Of a DNA stretch of 64,000 bases, positions 35,556 through 43,633 are shown one piece after another. Source of the stretch: Streptomyces actinomycinicus (GTDB taxonomy: Bacteria > Actinomycetota > Actinomycetes > Streptomycetales > Streptomycetaceae); the NCBI RefSeq assembly GCF_016741775.1, contig NZ_JAERRK010000005.1:372001-436000 (forward strand). The letters are read 5' to 3'. Numbering within the stretch: the stretch's first letter is position 1; every line of letters begins with the position of its first letter. Both the position numbers and the translations under genes were made by a program. The notes below the pieces were generated by a model. The model was not told where the DNA came from, did no database searches, and was given only the letters and a program-made list of their open reading frames with translations.

Positions 35556-36068
35556 CTACCGCTGGCGGGGCGGCCCCCAGCCCTCGCCCTGCGGGGTGCC
35601 GTCCTCCCCCAGCCGGAGTTCCAGACGGCTGATCGCGGACCGGACCCCGTCGCCGTAGCCGTCGTCGGCCAGGGCGACCGCTGCCGTGCGCGCCCGGCGC
35701 AGATGGCTGCGAGCCGCCTCGGCCCGGCCCAGCTTCACGTAGTCGGCGGCCAGGTTGAGGTGCAGGGAGGGGAAGAAGCCCCGGAGGCCCGAGGGGTCGC
35801 CGTCCGCGCGGCCGTCGGTCAGTTCCTCCGCCGCCGACAAGGCCCGCAGGTCCCAGGCGAGTTCGTCCGCCGGGTCGTCCTGGGTGTCGGCCAGGTAGTG
35901 GGCGAGGGTGCAGCGGTGCAGCGGGTCGCCGCTCTCGCCGATCTCCGCCCACAGGTCCAGGAAGCGACTGCGGGCCTCCTCGCGGTCGCCGCCGTGGTGC
36001 AGCATCACGACCTGCCCGATCCGCGTCAGAACGGCATCCGGTGCCGCCTGCTCCTGTCGCTCCGCCAC
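35556..36068 (-). CDS. TPR-like helical protein
   Basis: A 170-residue all-helical protein. SLHLNLAADYVKLGRAEAAR, followed by a SHLRRA helix, is a good tetratricopeptide unit, and the earlier helices (MLHHGGDREEARSRF and TLAHYLADTQDDPADEL) fit two more. TPR proteins act in protein-protein contacts. Convergent with the lipoprotein gene, with 37 bp between them. No specific role can be given. Confidence 0.75.
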   Translation of the reverse strand: MAERQEQAAPDAVLTRIGQVVMLHHGGDREEARSRFLDLWAEIGESGDPLHRCTLAHYLADTQDDPADELAWDLRALSAAEELTDGRADGDPSGLRGFFPSLHLNLAADYVKLGRAEAARSHLRRARTAAVALADDGYGDGVRSAISRLELRLGEDGTPQGEGWGPPRQR

Positions 36069-36143
36069 GGTGCCCTCCGGGCCGTCGTTGGGTGTCCGTT
36101 CCCGACGCTAGCCGGGAGCGTCGGGATTCCCGGTCAGGCGGCG

Positions 36144-36196
36144 CCGGTGTGCGGTGCGGCGGGACCGGCCCCGGTGTGCGGTGCGGCGGGACCGGC
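36144..36196. repeat. 2 x 26-bp tandem duplication
   Basis: Identical copies at 36144-36169 and 36171-36196 (core CCGGTGTGCGGTGCGGCGGG) in the 164-bp gap between ung and the TPR gene. Confidence 0.8.
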
Positions 36197-36232
36197 GGCG
36201 GGCGTCCGCGCCGGTCCCGCTGCGCGCACGCG

Positions 36233-36916
36233 TCAGCCCAGGTTCGGGATCCGCCAGTCCACCGGGTCGTGGCCCTGGGCGGCGATCGCCTCGTTGATCT
36301 GCGTGAACGGCCGGGAGCCGAAGAACTTCTTCGCGGACAGCGGCGAGGGGTGCGCGCCCTTGACCACTACGTGCCGGGTCTCGTCGATCAGCGGGAGCTT
36401 CTTCTGGGCGTAGTTGCCCCACAGGACGAAGACGGCCGGGTCGGGGCGGGAGGCCACCGCGCGGATGACGGCGTCGGTGAACTTCTCCCAGCCCTTGCCC
36501 TTGTGCGAGTTGGCCTCGCCGGACCGGACCGTGAGGACCGCGTTGAGCAGCAGGACGCCCTGCCGGGCCCACGGCATCAGATAGCCGTTGTCCGGGACGG
36601 GCAGGCCCAGCTCCTCCTGCATCTCCTTGTAGATGTTCCGCAGGGAGGGCGGGGTCTTCACCCCGGGACGGACCGAGAAGCACAGGCCGTGGCCCTGGCC
36701 CTCGCCGTGGTACGGGTCCTGGCCCAGGACGAGGACCTTCACCTGCTCGTACGGCGTCGCGTCCAGCGCGGCGAAGACCTCCTCGCGCGGCGGGTAGACG
36801 GGACCCTTCGCCCGCTCCTCCTCGACGAACTCGGTCAGCTCCTTGAAGTAGGGCTGCTGCAGCTCGTCGCCCAGAACCCCGCGCCAGGACTCGGGCAGCA
36901 TGGCGATGTCGGTCAC
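36233..36916 (-). CDS. ung: uracil-DNA glycosylase
   Basis: A 227-residue family 1 UDG that removes uracil from DNA at the start of base-excision repair. The water-activating loop is VLVLGQDPYHGEGQGHGLCF, the LLLNAVLTV strand supplies the uracil-binding Asn, and the minor-groove loop with the catalytic His is GAHPSPLSA. All residues expected for activity are present and the length is normal. It stands as a single gene. Confidence 0.95.
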   Translation of the reverse strand: MTDIAMLPESWRGVLGDELQQPYFKELTEFVEEERAKGPVYPPREEVFAALDATPYEQVKVLVLGQDPYHGEGQGHGLCFSVRPGVKTPPSLRNIYKEMQEELGLPVPDNGYLMPWARQGVLLLNAVLTVRSGEANSHKGKGWEKFTDAVIRAVASRPDPAVFVLWGNYAQKKLPLIDETRHVVVKGAHPSPLSAKKFFGSRPFTQINEAIAAQGHDPVDWRIPNLG

Positions 36917-37014
36917 GTCAACGTCCTCACGATGTCAATCAGCTACGGCCTGCGGTCACTTCCAGCATTCAGAACCTACAGGCGACCACTGACAATCGCT
37001 GCCGCGAGGGCGGC

Positions 37015-38592
37015 TCACCAGCTGGTCTTGCGGTGCAGCGCCCACATCGTCATGATCGTCGACGGGTCCAGGGCCTGCTCGCCGCCGGAGATGTCGTCGC
37101 TGGCCGCGACGAACTGCCGGCCCTGCCACAACGGGATCAGCCGGGCGTCGTCGACCATGATCTGCTGGGCCTCCTCCATGTCCTTGACGGTCTTGGCCCG
37201 GTCGCTCTCCGCGCGCGAGTGGGGCACCAGCCGCTCGGTGATGTCCTTGGACGGGTACGGCGTGCCGAGCGCGTTGTGTTCGCCGACGAACGGGGCGATG
37301 AAGTTGTCCGCGTCCGGGAAGTCCGGGAACCAGCCGCGGCCGAACACCGGGTACTCGCCCTTCTGGAAGCCGACGACATAGGTCTTCCAGGGGCGGCTCT
37401 TGAGGGTGACGGTGAACAGGCCGGAGTCCTCCAGCTGCCGCTTCAGCTCCTTGAACATCAGGGCCGTCTCGGAGCCGTAGCGGTCGGTGGTGTACCAGAG
37501 GGTGAGCGGAACCCGCTGGGTGATGCCCGCGCCGGAGAGGATCTTGCGGGCCTTGGCGACGCTCGGGTTCCCGAAGTCGTCGAAGAAGTCGGTGGTGTGC
37601 CCGGTCAGGCCCTTGGGGACCATCGAGTACAGCGGGTCGACGGTGTCCTTGTAGACGTTGTGCGCGATCGCGCCCCGGTCCACGATCTGGGCGACCGCCT
37701 TGCGCACGGCGGGCTGCCTGGCCCAGGAGTCCTTGGGGTTGAACACCAGGTAGCTGATGTCGGTGCCGGTGCCGTCGACCAGCTGCAGGTCCTCGGTGCC
37801 GTGCTGCTGCAGGGCGAGGATGTCGTCGGCGGCGAGGCCACGGTAGGTGACGTCGATCTGCTTGTCCCGCAGCGCCTTGACCATGCTGGCGGAGTCCTGG
37901 AAGTAGCGGATGGTCACCGCGCTGTTCTGCCGGTTCGCGAAGCCCTCGTAGTTGCCGTTGCCGACCAGGACGGCCTGCTTGCCGTCCTCGTAGGACTCGA
38001 GCTTGTAGGGGCCGGAGCCGTAGACCTTGGTGTCCTTGCGCAGCGAGTTCGCGGGGTAGTCGTCCGGGTCGACGATCGACATGGCGGGGGTGGCGAGGAC
38101 GAACGGGAAGGTGGCGTCCGGCTTGTTCAGGTGGAAGACGATGTCGCGATCGCCGGAGATCTCGACGCGGTCGAGGCTGCCGAGCAGCCCGGCCGGCCCG
38201 CCGGCGGCGTTGATCTTGCGGATGCGGTCGATGGAGTGCCGGACGGCCTCGGCGGTCAGCGGGTCGCCGTCGGCGAACTTCATGCCGGCGCGCAGCTTGC
38301 AGTGGTAGGTGCGGCTGCTGGAGTCGGTGAAGGAGCAGCTCTCGGCGGCGTCGGGCTGGGGGGTGGTGGCGCCGTTGGGGTAGGCGAGGAGCGTCTGGAA
38401 GATGTTCCGGTACAGCTCCCAGGAGCCGTCGTAGGCGCCGGCCGGGTCGAGAGTGCTGGGTGCGCTGGTGGTGCCCACGACGATCGGACCCTGGCTGTCG
38501 GGATCACTGTCGGACAGCAGACTGCATCCGGCCACCAGCGATATGGACGCGATCGCCGCGACTCTCCGCAGGAATCGGTTCCGGTTGAACAC
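37015..38592 (-). CDS. family 5 (oligopeptide-type) binding lipoprotein
   Basis: A 525-residue solute-binding lipoprotein. The signal peptide FLRRVAAIASISLVAGC ends at the lipobox Cys. The mature protein follows the SBP_bac_5 pattern: GTTSAPSTLDPAGAYDG, KFADGDPLTAEAVRHSIDRI, GSGPYKLESYEDG, and DNFIAPFVGEHN towards the end. The GTG at 38592 is chosen because GAGGAG lies at the right distance; a GTG 6 bp earlier is too close to it. No permease or ATPase gene is adjacent, so it is an orphan receptor for peptides or similar ligands. Confidence 0.9.
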   Translation of the reverse strand: MFNRNRFLRRVAAIASISLVAGCSLLSDSDPDSQGPIVVGTTSAPSTLDPAGAYDGSWELYRNIFQTLLAYPNGATTPQPDAAESCSFTDSSSRTYHCKLRAGMKFADGDPLTAEAVRHSIDRIRKINAAGGPAGLLGSLDRVEISGDRDIVFHLNKPDATFPFVLATPAMSIVDPDDYPANSLRKDTKVYGSGPYKLESYEDGKQAVLVGNGNYEGFANRQNSAVTIRYFQDSASMVKALRDKQIDVTYRGLAADDILALQQHGTEDLQLVDGTGTDISYLVFNPKDSWARQPAVRKAVAQIVDRGAIAHNVYKDTVDPLYSMVPKGLTGHTTDFFDDFGNPSVAKARKILSGAGITQRVPLTLWYTTDRYGSETALMFKELKRQLEDSGLFTVTLKSRPWKTYVVGFQKGEYPVFGRGWFPDFPDADNFIAPFVGEHNALGTPYPSKDITERLVPHSRAESDRAKTVKDMEEAQQIMVDDARLIPLWQGRQFVAASDDISGGEQALDPSTIMTMWALHRKTSW

Positions 38593-38737
38593 GCGCACGC
38601 TCCTCGATCTGCCATACCAAGGGTCGGCAGACCATACCGCAGCGCTCGAGCCCGTGAACCTCCCCGGAAACATGACTTCTTGATCGATTTCGCGATGACG
38701 ACGTTGTCATTCCGCTGAGCGGGTCCGGGACGGTGTT

Positions 38738-38771
38738 CCGGGCGCCGATCTGTCCGAAAATCGGCGCCCGG
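38738..38771 (-). terminator. terminator after SDR operon
   Basis: Perfect 12-bp arms (CCGGGCGCCGAT and its complement) with a 10-nt loop, about 10 bp past the end of the SDR gene that stops at 38781. Confidence 0.85.
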
Positions 38772-38780
38772 ACGAGATGC

Positions 38781-39542
38781 TCAGCCCACGCCGGCGTTGA
38801 GGAAGATGCCGCCGTCGACGACGAGCGTCTGGCCGGTGATCCAGTCGGACTGGCCGGAGGTGAGGAACGCGGCGGCGCCACCGATGTCGGAGGGCACGCC
38901 GAGCCGGGCGAGCGGGTAGGCGGAGGCCGCCTCCTCCTCGCGGCCCTCGTACAGGGCCTGGGCGAACTTGGTCTTGACCACGGCGGGGGCGATGGCGTTG
39001 ACCCGTACCTTCGGCGCGAACTCGTGCGCCAGCTGCTGGGTCAGGTTGATCATCGCGGCCTTGCTCACGCCGTAGGCGCCGATGAACGGCGAGGGCGCGA
39101 GGCCCGCGATCGAGGCGATGTTGACGATCGCGCCGCCGTTGTCCTTCTGCCAGGCGTGCCAGGTCTTCTGCGCGAAGCCCAGCGCGGAGATCACGTTGGT
39201 CTCGAAGACCTTGCGGGCGACGTCGAGGTCGAGGTCGGCGATGGGGCCGAACACGGGGTTGGTGCCCGCGTTGTTGACCAGGAAGTCCACCCGGCCGAAG
39301 GCCTCCATGGTGCGCTCGACGGCCTCGGTCTGGTGGCCGAGGTCGTGCGCCTTGCCGGCGACGCCGATGACCCGTTCGGCGCCGAGCTTCTCGACGGCCT
39401 CCTTCAGGGCCTCTTCGTTGCGGCCGGTGATGCACACGCGGTCGCCGCGGGCCACCAGTGCCTCGGCGACGCCGTAGCCGATGCCGCGGCTCGCGCCGGT
39501 GACGAGGGCGACCCGGCCGGACAGCTCGGGGAGTTCGGTCAT
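38781..39542 (-). CDS. SDR-family oxidoreductase
   Basis: A 253-residue short-chain dehydrogenase/reductase. Cofactor motif TGASRGIGYG, structural NNAGTNP, catalytic Ser in NIASIAGL and YxxxK in GAYGVSKAAM are all present. It lies 21 bp after the fabG-like gene on the same strand, so the two probably work on the same acyl or alcohol substrate class. Family members include 3-oxoacyl reductases and other carbonyl reductases; specificity cannot be read from sequence. Confidence 0.9.
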   Translation of the reverse strand: MTELPELSGRVALVTGASRGIGYGVAEALVARGDRVCITGRNEEALKEAVEKLGAERVIGVAGKAHDLGHQTEAVERTMEAFGRVDFLVNNAGTNPVFGPIADLDLDVARKVFETNVISALGFAQKTWHAWQKDNGGAIVNIASIAGLAPSPFIGAYGVSKAAMINLTQQLAHEFAPKVRVNAIAPAVVKTKFAQALYEGREEEAASAYPLARLGVPSDIGGAAAFLTSGQSDWITGQTLVVDGGIFLNAGVG

Positions 39543-39563
39543 GTCAGTGCTACCTCTGCATCC

Positions 39564-40325
39564 CTAGTCGAGCGGTCCGCCGGCCACGTACAGCACCTGG
39601 CCGGAGACGAAGCCGGCCGCCTCGCCGGTGAAGAAGGCGATGGCGTTGGCGATGTCCTCCGGCTCACCGACGCGCTGCACCGGGATCTGGGTGGCCGCGG
39701 CCTTCTTGAAGTCGTCGAAGCCCATGCCGACGCGGTCGGCGGTGGCCTTGGTCATCTCGGTGGCGATGAAGCCGGGGGCCACGGCGTTGGCGGTGATGCC
39801 GAACTTGCCGAGTTCGATGGCGAGGGTCTTGGTGAAGCCCTGCAGGCCGGCCTTGGCGGCGGAGTAGTTGACCTGGCCGCGGTTGCCGAGCGCCGAGGAG
39901 GAGGAGAGGTTGACGATCCGGCCGAAGCCCGCGTCCACCATGTGCTTCTGCACGGCCTTGGTCATCAGGAACGAGCCGCGCAGGTGCACGTTCATGACCA
40001 TGTCCCAGTCCGAGACGGTCATCTTGAACAGCAGGTTGTCGCGGAGCACACCGGCGTTGTTGACCAGGATCGTCGGGGCGCCCAGTTCCTCGGCGATCCG
40101 GGCGACGGCCGCCGTGACCTGCGCTTCGTCGGAGACGTCCGCGCCGACCGCGATCGCCTTGCCGCCGGCCGCGGTGATCTTCTCGACGGTGTCCTTGCAG
40201 GCGGCCTCGTCCAGGTCGATCACGGCGACCGCGTGACCCTCGGCGGCCAGGCGTACGGCGGTTGCGGCGCCGATGCCGCGCGCCGCGCCGGTGACTACCG
40301 CGACCCGCTGTTCAGTGGTGGACAT
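39564..40325 (-). CDS. 3-oxoacyl-ACP reductase FabG-like SDR
   Basis: A 253-residue SDR closely following FabG: TGAARGIGAATAVRLA, NNAGVLRDNLLFKM, NLSSSSALGNRGQVNYSAAK (Ser, Tyr and Lys of the active site) and the C-terminal GFVSGQVLYVAGG. It reduces 3-oxoacyl-ACP or -CoA to the hydroxyacyl form. ATG 40325 follows GAGGAGAAG. A strong promoter and an operator-like palindrome lie upstream, and the second SDR gene is co-transcribed. It is not the core fab operon copy, so a role in fatty-acid breakdown or storage lipid is possible. Confidence 0.9.
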   Translation of the reverse strand: MSTTEQRVAVVTGAARGIGAATAVRLAAEGHAVAVIDLDEAACKDTVEKITAAGGKAIAVGADVSDEAQVTAAVARIAEELGAPTILVNNAGVLRDNLLFKMTVSDWDMVMNVHLRGSFLMTKAVQKHMVDAGFGRIVNLSSSSALGNRGQVNYSAAKAGLQGFTKTLAIELGKFGITANAVAPGFIATEMTKATADRVGMGFDDFKKAAATQIPVQRVGEPEDIANAIAFFTGEAAGFVSGQVLYVAGGPLD

Positions 40326-40386
40326 TGCTGCTTCTCCTCGCCCTTGAGAGAACTGTCGGCGCTCTCGGAGAGAGCCCCGCATGCGG

Positions 40387-40447
40387 TGAGCGACCGCTTA
40401 GTACCTTCAGCACCCGTGACGCTAGAAGCCCTGGCACCCGGTGTCAA
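40387..40447 (-). promoter_or_regulatory. fabG promoter and TetR-like operator
   Basis: On the minus strand TTGACA (40447-40442) and TAGCGT (40424-40419) are 17 nt apart, a near-ideal vegetative promoter. Downstream, TAAGCGGTCGCTCA (40400-40387) is a near-palindrome (AGCG-GT-CGCT core) of the kind bound by TetR-type lipid regulators. Confidence 0.65.
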
Positions 40448-40472
40448 CGGCACATCCGGCCGGTGTGATCCA

Positions 40473-40922
40473 TTACCTCACCAGGAGGTCCAGCAATCGC
40501 TCCGTCTCGGCGGCCGGGTCGACGGTCAGGCCGGTGTGCACGGGACCGGGCTGCACCACGGTGGAGCGGGGGGCGATCAGCCAGCGGTAGCGCCGGCCCG
40601 CGTCGTCGCCGGCCGCCTGTCCGGCCTCCTCCCCGCCGGCACAGTGCCGCTCGATCGCACCGAGCGCGGCCCGCACCCCGGCCACGTCCGCGGCCGGGTC
40701 CAGCGCGAGCAGCCGCGCCTCGTCCAGATGGGTGCGGGCGCCGACGTAGCCGCGGGCACGGCAGTAGAGGACGACGCCCGCGTTGATGCACTCGCCCCGC
40801 TCGACCCGCGGTACGACCCGCAGCAGCGCGTACTCGAACACGTCCCGGTCGCCGCCCTGGCCCGCTCGGGTGATGTGCCGTTCGGTGACGTGGCCGGCCA
40901 TGTGGATGTGCCGCTCGCTCAC
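40473..40922 (-). CDS. DUF3037 protein, partner of HipA-like kinase
   Basis: A 149-residue protein. The DUF3037 pattern is FEYALLRVVPRVERGECINA followed by GVVLYCR, then LDEARLLALDP, and near the end RYRWLIAPRSTVVQPG. The GTG at 40922 overlaps the TGA of the HipA-like gene (GTGA), so synthesis is coupled. DUF3037 genes recur directly after HipA-like genes in many bacteria, which points to a two-protein unit, but the biochemical role is not established. Confidence 0.88.
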   Translation of the reverse strand: MSERHIHMAGHVTERHITRAGQGGDRDVFEYALLRVVPRVERGECINAGVVLYCRARGYVGARTHLDEARLLALDPAADVAGVRAALGAIERHCAGGEEAGQAAGDDAGRRYRWLIAPRSTVVQPGPVHTGLTVDPAAETERLLDLLVR

Positions 40923-41695
40923 TTGCCCTCCTCCTGTCCGGCGCCGATGCCGGTGATGCGCTCGGCGACGACGGCCGCCCGTGCGAGCAGTGGCCGGGCG
41001 TAGGCCCGGCGCAGGTCGTCCGGGGTGTCGAAGCCGGGCTCGTCGGCGAGCCAGGCCTCGGGCACCTCGGCGGTGACCTCGGCGAGCAGGTCCTCGGTGA
41101 CCTGCGGCGCCAGGGCGGCCGCGGCCGCCGCCACGTCCGGGGCGAAGCGGGCGAGCGCATGGTCGCGGGCGTCGTACGGGCGGGCGGCCGATGCCTCGGC
41201 GGAGGGCCAGTTGTGGTGCCAGATCATGGTGGCACCGTGGTCGATGAGCCACAGTTCGCCCTGGTGCACGAGCAGGTTGGGGTTGCGCCAGGACCGGTCG
41301 ACGTTGTTGATCAGTGCGTCGAACCAGACGATCCGGCCGGCCTCCGCGGGGTCGACCGGGAAGGCGAGCGGGTCGTAGCCGAGTGCGCCGGAGAGGAAGT
41401 CCATCCCGAGGTTGGTGCCGCCGCTGCCCCGGAGCAGGTCCTGCACCTGCTGCTCGGGCTCGCCGAGCCCGAGGACCGGGTCCAGCCGGACGGTGACCAG
41501 CCGGGGCATCCGGAAGCCGAGGCGCCGGGCGAGTTCGCCGCACACCACCTCGGCGACCAGTGTCTTGCGGCCCTGTCCGGCGCCGGTGAACTTCATGACG
41601 TACGTCCCGAAGTCGTCGGCCTCGACGAGCCCCGGCAGCGAGCCGCCCTCACGCAGGGGCGTGATGTAGCGGGTGGCGGTGACTTCCTTGAGCAT
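40919..41695 (-). CDS. HipA-like kinase-fold protein
   Basis: A 258-residue protein of the short HipA-like (HipA_2) group. The Lys-containing strand is YVMKFTGAGQGRKTL, the catalytic loop FDALINNVDRSWRNPNLL has the D-x3-N spacing of HipA kinases, and LWLIDHGATM replaces the DFG-type metal site. It lacks the HipB-binding N-terminal domain of classic HipA and there is no HTH antitoxin beside it; instead it is coupled to the DUF3037 gene. It may phosphorylate a translation or metabolic target. Divergent from the Rieske lipoprotein. Confidence 0.85.
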   Translation of the reverse strand: MLKEVTATRYITPLREGGSLPGLVEADDFGTYVMKFTGAGQGRKTLVAEVVCGELARRLGFRMPRLVTVRLDPVLGLGEPEQQVQDLLRGSGGTNLGMDFLSGALGYDPLAFPVDPAEAGRIVWFDALINNVDRSWRNPNLLVHQGELWLIDHGATMIWHHNWPSAEASAARPYDARDHALARFAPDVAAAAAALAPQVTEDLLAEVTAEVPEAWLADEPGFDTPDDLRRAYARPLLARAAVVAERITGIGAGQEEGK

Positions 41696-41865
41696 CGCCC
41701 CAGGTTACTGGCGTCGGGCGGGCGTTCACCGACAACCGGCGCACGGCCCCGGCTCACGCCGGGCAGGGCACCGGCCGGCAAGGATCTGGGCGCCGTCTGA
41801 ACGGCTGCCGCCGTACGGCCGTACCCCATGACGGACGACGAGAAGCTCCGCGGAAGGGAACCCAC

Positions 41866-42360
41866 ATGACCAGCGCTTCGTTCCAGCCCTCAGCGGGACC
41901 GGCCCGCCGTACCGTGATGGCGGCCGCCGGCGCGGCCGGGCTCGCCGCCGCGCTGACCGCCTGCGGTTCGGGCGACGACGCGTCCGGCTCCGCCGACACC
42001 GGGTCCGCCTCAGCCGGTTCGACGGGCTCGGCGGGCTCCTCCGGGTCCGCGCAGGGCGGCGGTTCCGCCGGTGGCGCCGCGCTCGCCAAGACCGCCGACA
42101 TCCCCGAGGGCGGCGGCAAGATCTTCAAGGACCAGGGTGTCGTGGTCACCCAGCCGACCGCGGGCACCTACAAGGCGTTCTCGTCCAAGTGCACCCACCA
42201 GGGGTGCGCGGTGGGCAGCGTGGCGAACGGCGTGATCGTCTGCCCGTGCCACAACAGTGAGTTCTCCGTGACGGACGGCAGCGTGAAGAAGGGGCCCGCC
42301 ACCCAGGCGCTGCCCGCGGCGAAGATCTCCGTCTCCGGCGACGAGATCAAACTGGCCTGA
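41866..42360 (+). CDS. Rieske [2Fe-2S] Tat lipoprotein
   Basis: A 164-residue exported iron-sulfur protein. The Tat signal contains ARRTVMAAAG and ends in a lipobox-like LTAC (Cys near 33). A Ser/Gly-rich linker leads to the cluster-binding motifs CTHQGC and CPCHNSEF, giving two Cys and two His. Folded and loaded in the cytoplasm, then exported and likely membrane-tethered. It is not next to cytochrome bc1 genes, so it may serve a separate extracellular electron-transfer or oxygenase partner. The stop is 6 bp from the convergent hydrolase stop. Confidence 0.92.
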   Translation: MTSASFQPSAGPARRTVMAAAGAAGLAAALTACGSGDDASGSADTGSASAGSTGSAGSSGSAQGGGSAGGAALAKTADIPEGGGKIFKDQGVVVTQPTAGTYKAFSSKCTHQGCAVGSVANGVIVCPCHNSEFSVTDGSVKKGPATQALPAAKISVSGDEIKLA

Positions 42361-42366
42361 GCCGGC

Positions 42367-43011
42367 TCAGCCGCGCCCGCACGCCGCTTGGAGGCGGCCG
42401 AGCACCTCGTCGGTGGTCGCGACCGTGGCGACCAGCGCGAGGGTGTGGCGGATCATCGCGGGGGTGTACTCGGCGGGCACCCCCGCGACGGCGTCGGCCG
42501 GGACGACGACGGTGTAGCCGAGGTTGACGGCGTCGAAGACGGCGTTGGGCACGGCCACGTTCGCCGAGACCCCGGTGACGACCAGCGTGCGGCAGCCGAG
42601 GTTGCGCAGCAGGGCGTCGACGTCCGTGCCGTGGACCGGGGACAGCCCGTGCAGCCTGCGTACGACGATGTCCTCCTCGCCGACCTCGATCGGCGGTGCG
42701 ACCCGGACCGCCGTGCTGCCGGTCAGCTGCTGCACGGGGAGCCGCGCGGCGGCCCGGAACAGCCGGGCGTTGCGGCTGGCGCCCCGGCCGTCCGGGCGGC
42801 GTTCGGCTATCGCGTGGATCACCTGCACGCCGCTCGCGTGGGCGGCGGCGACCAGCCGGGCCACGTTGTCCAGGGCGCCGGAGGTGCGGGCCTCGCGGGC
42901 GAGTTCGGGCAGGGCGCTGTCCGGGCCGACCACTCCCCGCTGGCACTCCACGGTCAGCAGGACGGTACTCGCGGGATCGAGGAGTTCGCCGAGTCGCTCG
43001 TACGACGGCAT
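42367..43011 (-). CDS. isochorismatase-fold protein lacking catalytic Cys
   Basis: A 214-residue isochorismatase-superfamily protein with the usual strand order (LLTVECQRGVV, VQVIHAIAERRPDG, LVVTGVSANVAVPNAVFDA, LGYTVVVPADAVAG). In active family members the first strand gives Asp, a middle Lys is present and the TGV loop gives Cys. Here Glu replaces Asp, the loop reads NVAVPN with no Cys, and Arg occupies the RRLHG area. AAGGA lies 8 nt before the ATG at 43011. Either a divergent activity or a non-enzymatic role is likely. Confidence 0.85.
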   Translation of the reverse strand: MPSYERLGELLDPASTVLLTVECQRGVVGPDSALPELAREARTSGALDNVARLVAAAHASGVQVIHAIAERRPDGRGASRNARLFRAAARLPVQQLTGSTAVRVAPPIEVGEEDIVVRRLHGLSPVHGTDVDALLRNLGCRTLVVTGVSANVAVPNAVFDAVNLGYTVVVPADAVAGVPAEYTPAMIRHTLALVATVATTDEVLGRLQAACGRG

Positions 43012-43158
43012 GGCACGTCCTTTCGCCGAGTCCGGGCGGTGAGAGTAGCCACATCCGGTCGCGGGCGGAAGCCGGACCATTCCATTTTCTGACGTGATGT
43101 CAGAGGATCACCGCAGCAGGGGATGTCTCTGGCACGACGTGGGAGAAGAGGGGGCCGC

Positions 43159-43620
43159 ATGACCGTCACTGAGCAGCGCCGGGGCCGGAGGATCATGATG
43201 ACGCCCGGTGAGCTGGACGTGTTCCTGACCACCCAGCGCACCTGCCGGGTCGCGACCGTGTCCGCCGACGGCACACCGCACGTCAGCGCGCTGTGGTTCG
43301 CCTGGGACGGGACCTCGCTGTGGCTGTACTCCGTGGTGCGCAGCAGGCGCTGGGCACAGCTGCGGCGCGATCCGCGGGTGGCCGTGGTGATCGACTCCGG
43401 CGAGGAGTACGACCAGCTGCGCGGGGTCGAGCTGTCCGGCCGGGTGGAGTTCGTGGGCGAGGTGCCGCGCACGGGCGAGCTGTGCGCCGAGCTGGACACG
43501 GCCGAGACGCTGTTCGCGCGGAAGAACTTCGGCCTGGACGAGATGCCCCACGACGGCCGCCACGCCTGGGCCCGGCTGACCCCGGAGAAGATCGTGTCCT
43601 GGGACTTCCGCAAGCTGTAG
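43159..43620 (+). CDS. pyridoxamine-phosphate-oxidase-fold flavoprotein
   Basis: A 153-residue split-barrel flavin/F420-binding protein. CRVATVSADGTPHVSALWF, then WLYSVVRSRRWAQLRRDPRV and VVIDSGEEYDQLRGVELSG, is the standard order for the FMN/F420-dependent PPOX family. True PdxH activity is unlikely because of its short length and missing C-terminal pyridoxal contacts. Many actinobacterial relatives use F420. ATG 43159 follows GAGGGGG. Convergent with the LysR gene, 13 bp apart. Confidence 0.85.
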   Translation: MTVTEQRRGRRIMMTPGELDVFLTTQRTCRVATVSADGTPHVSALWFAWDGTSLWLYSVVRSRRWAQLRRDPRVAVVIDSGEEYDQLRGVELSGRVEFVGEVPRTGELCAELDTAETLFARKNFGLDEMPHDGRHAWARLTPEKIVSWDFRKL

Positions 43621-43633
43621 CAGCCGCCGGCGC

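Noticed and set aside
40919..41695. Classic HipBA toxin-antitoxin module
   Set aside because: No HipB-like HTH gene is adjacent and the HipA N-terminal subdomain is missing; the partner is DUF3037.
43159..43620. Bona fide PdxH pyridoxamine 5'-phosphate oxidase
   Set aside because: Too short and without the C-terminal PLP-binding Arg-x-His type region; better described as a general PPOX-fold flavin or F420 protein.
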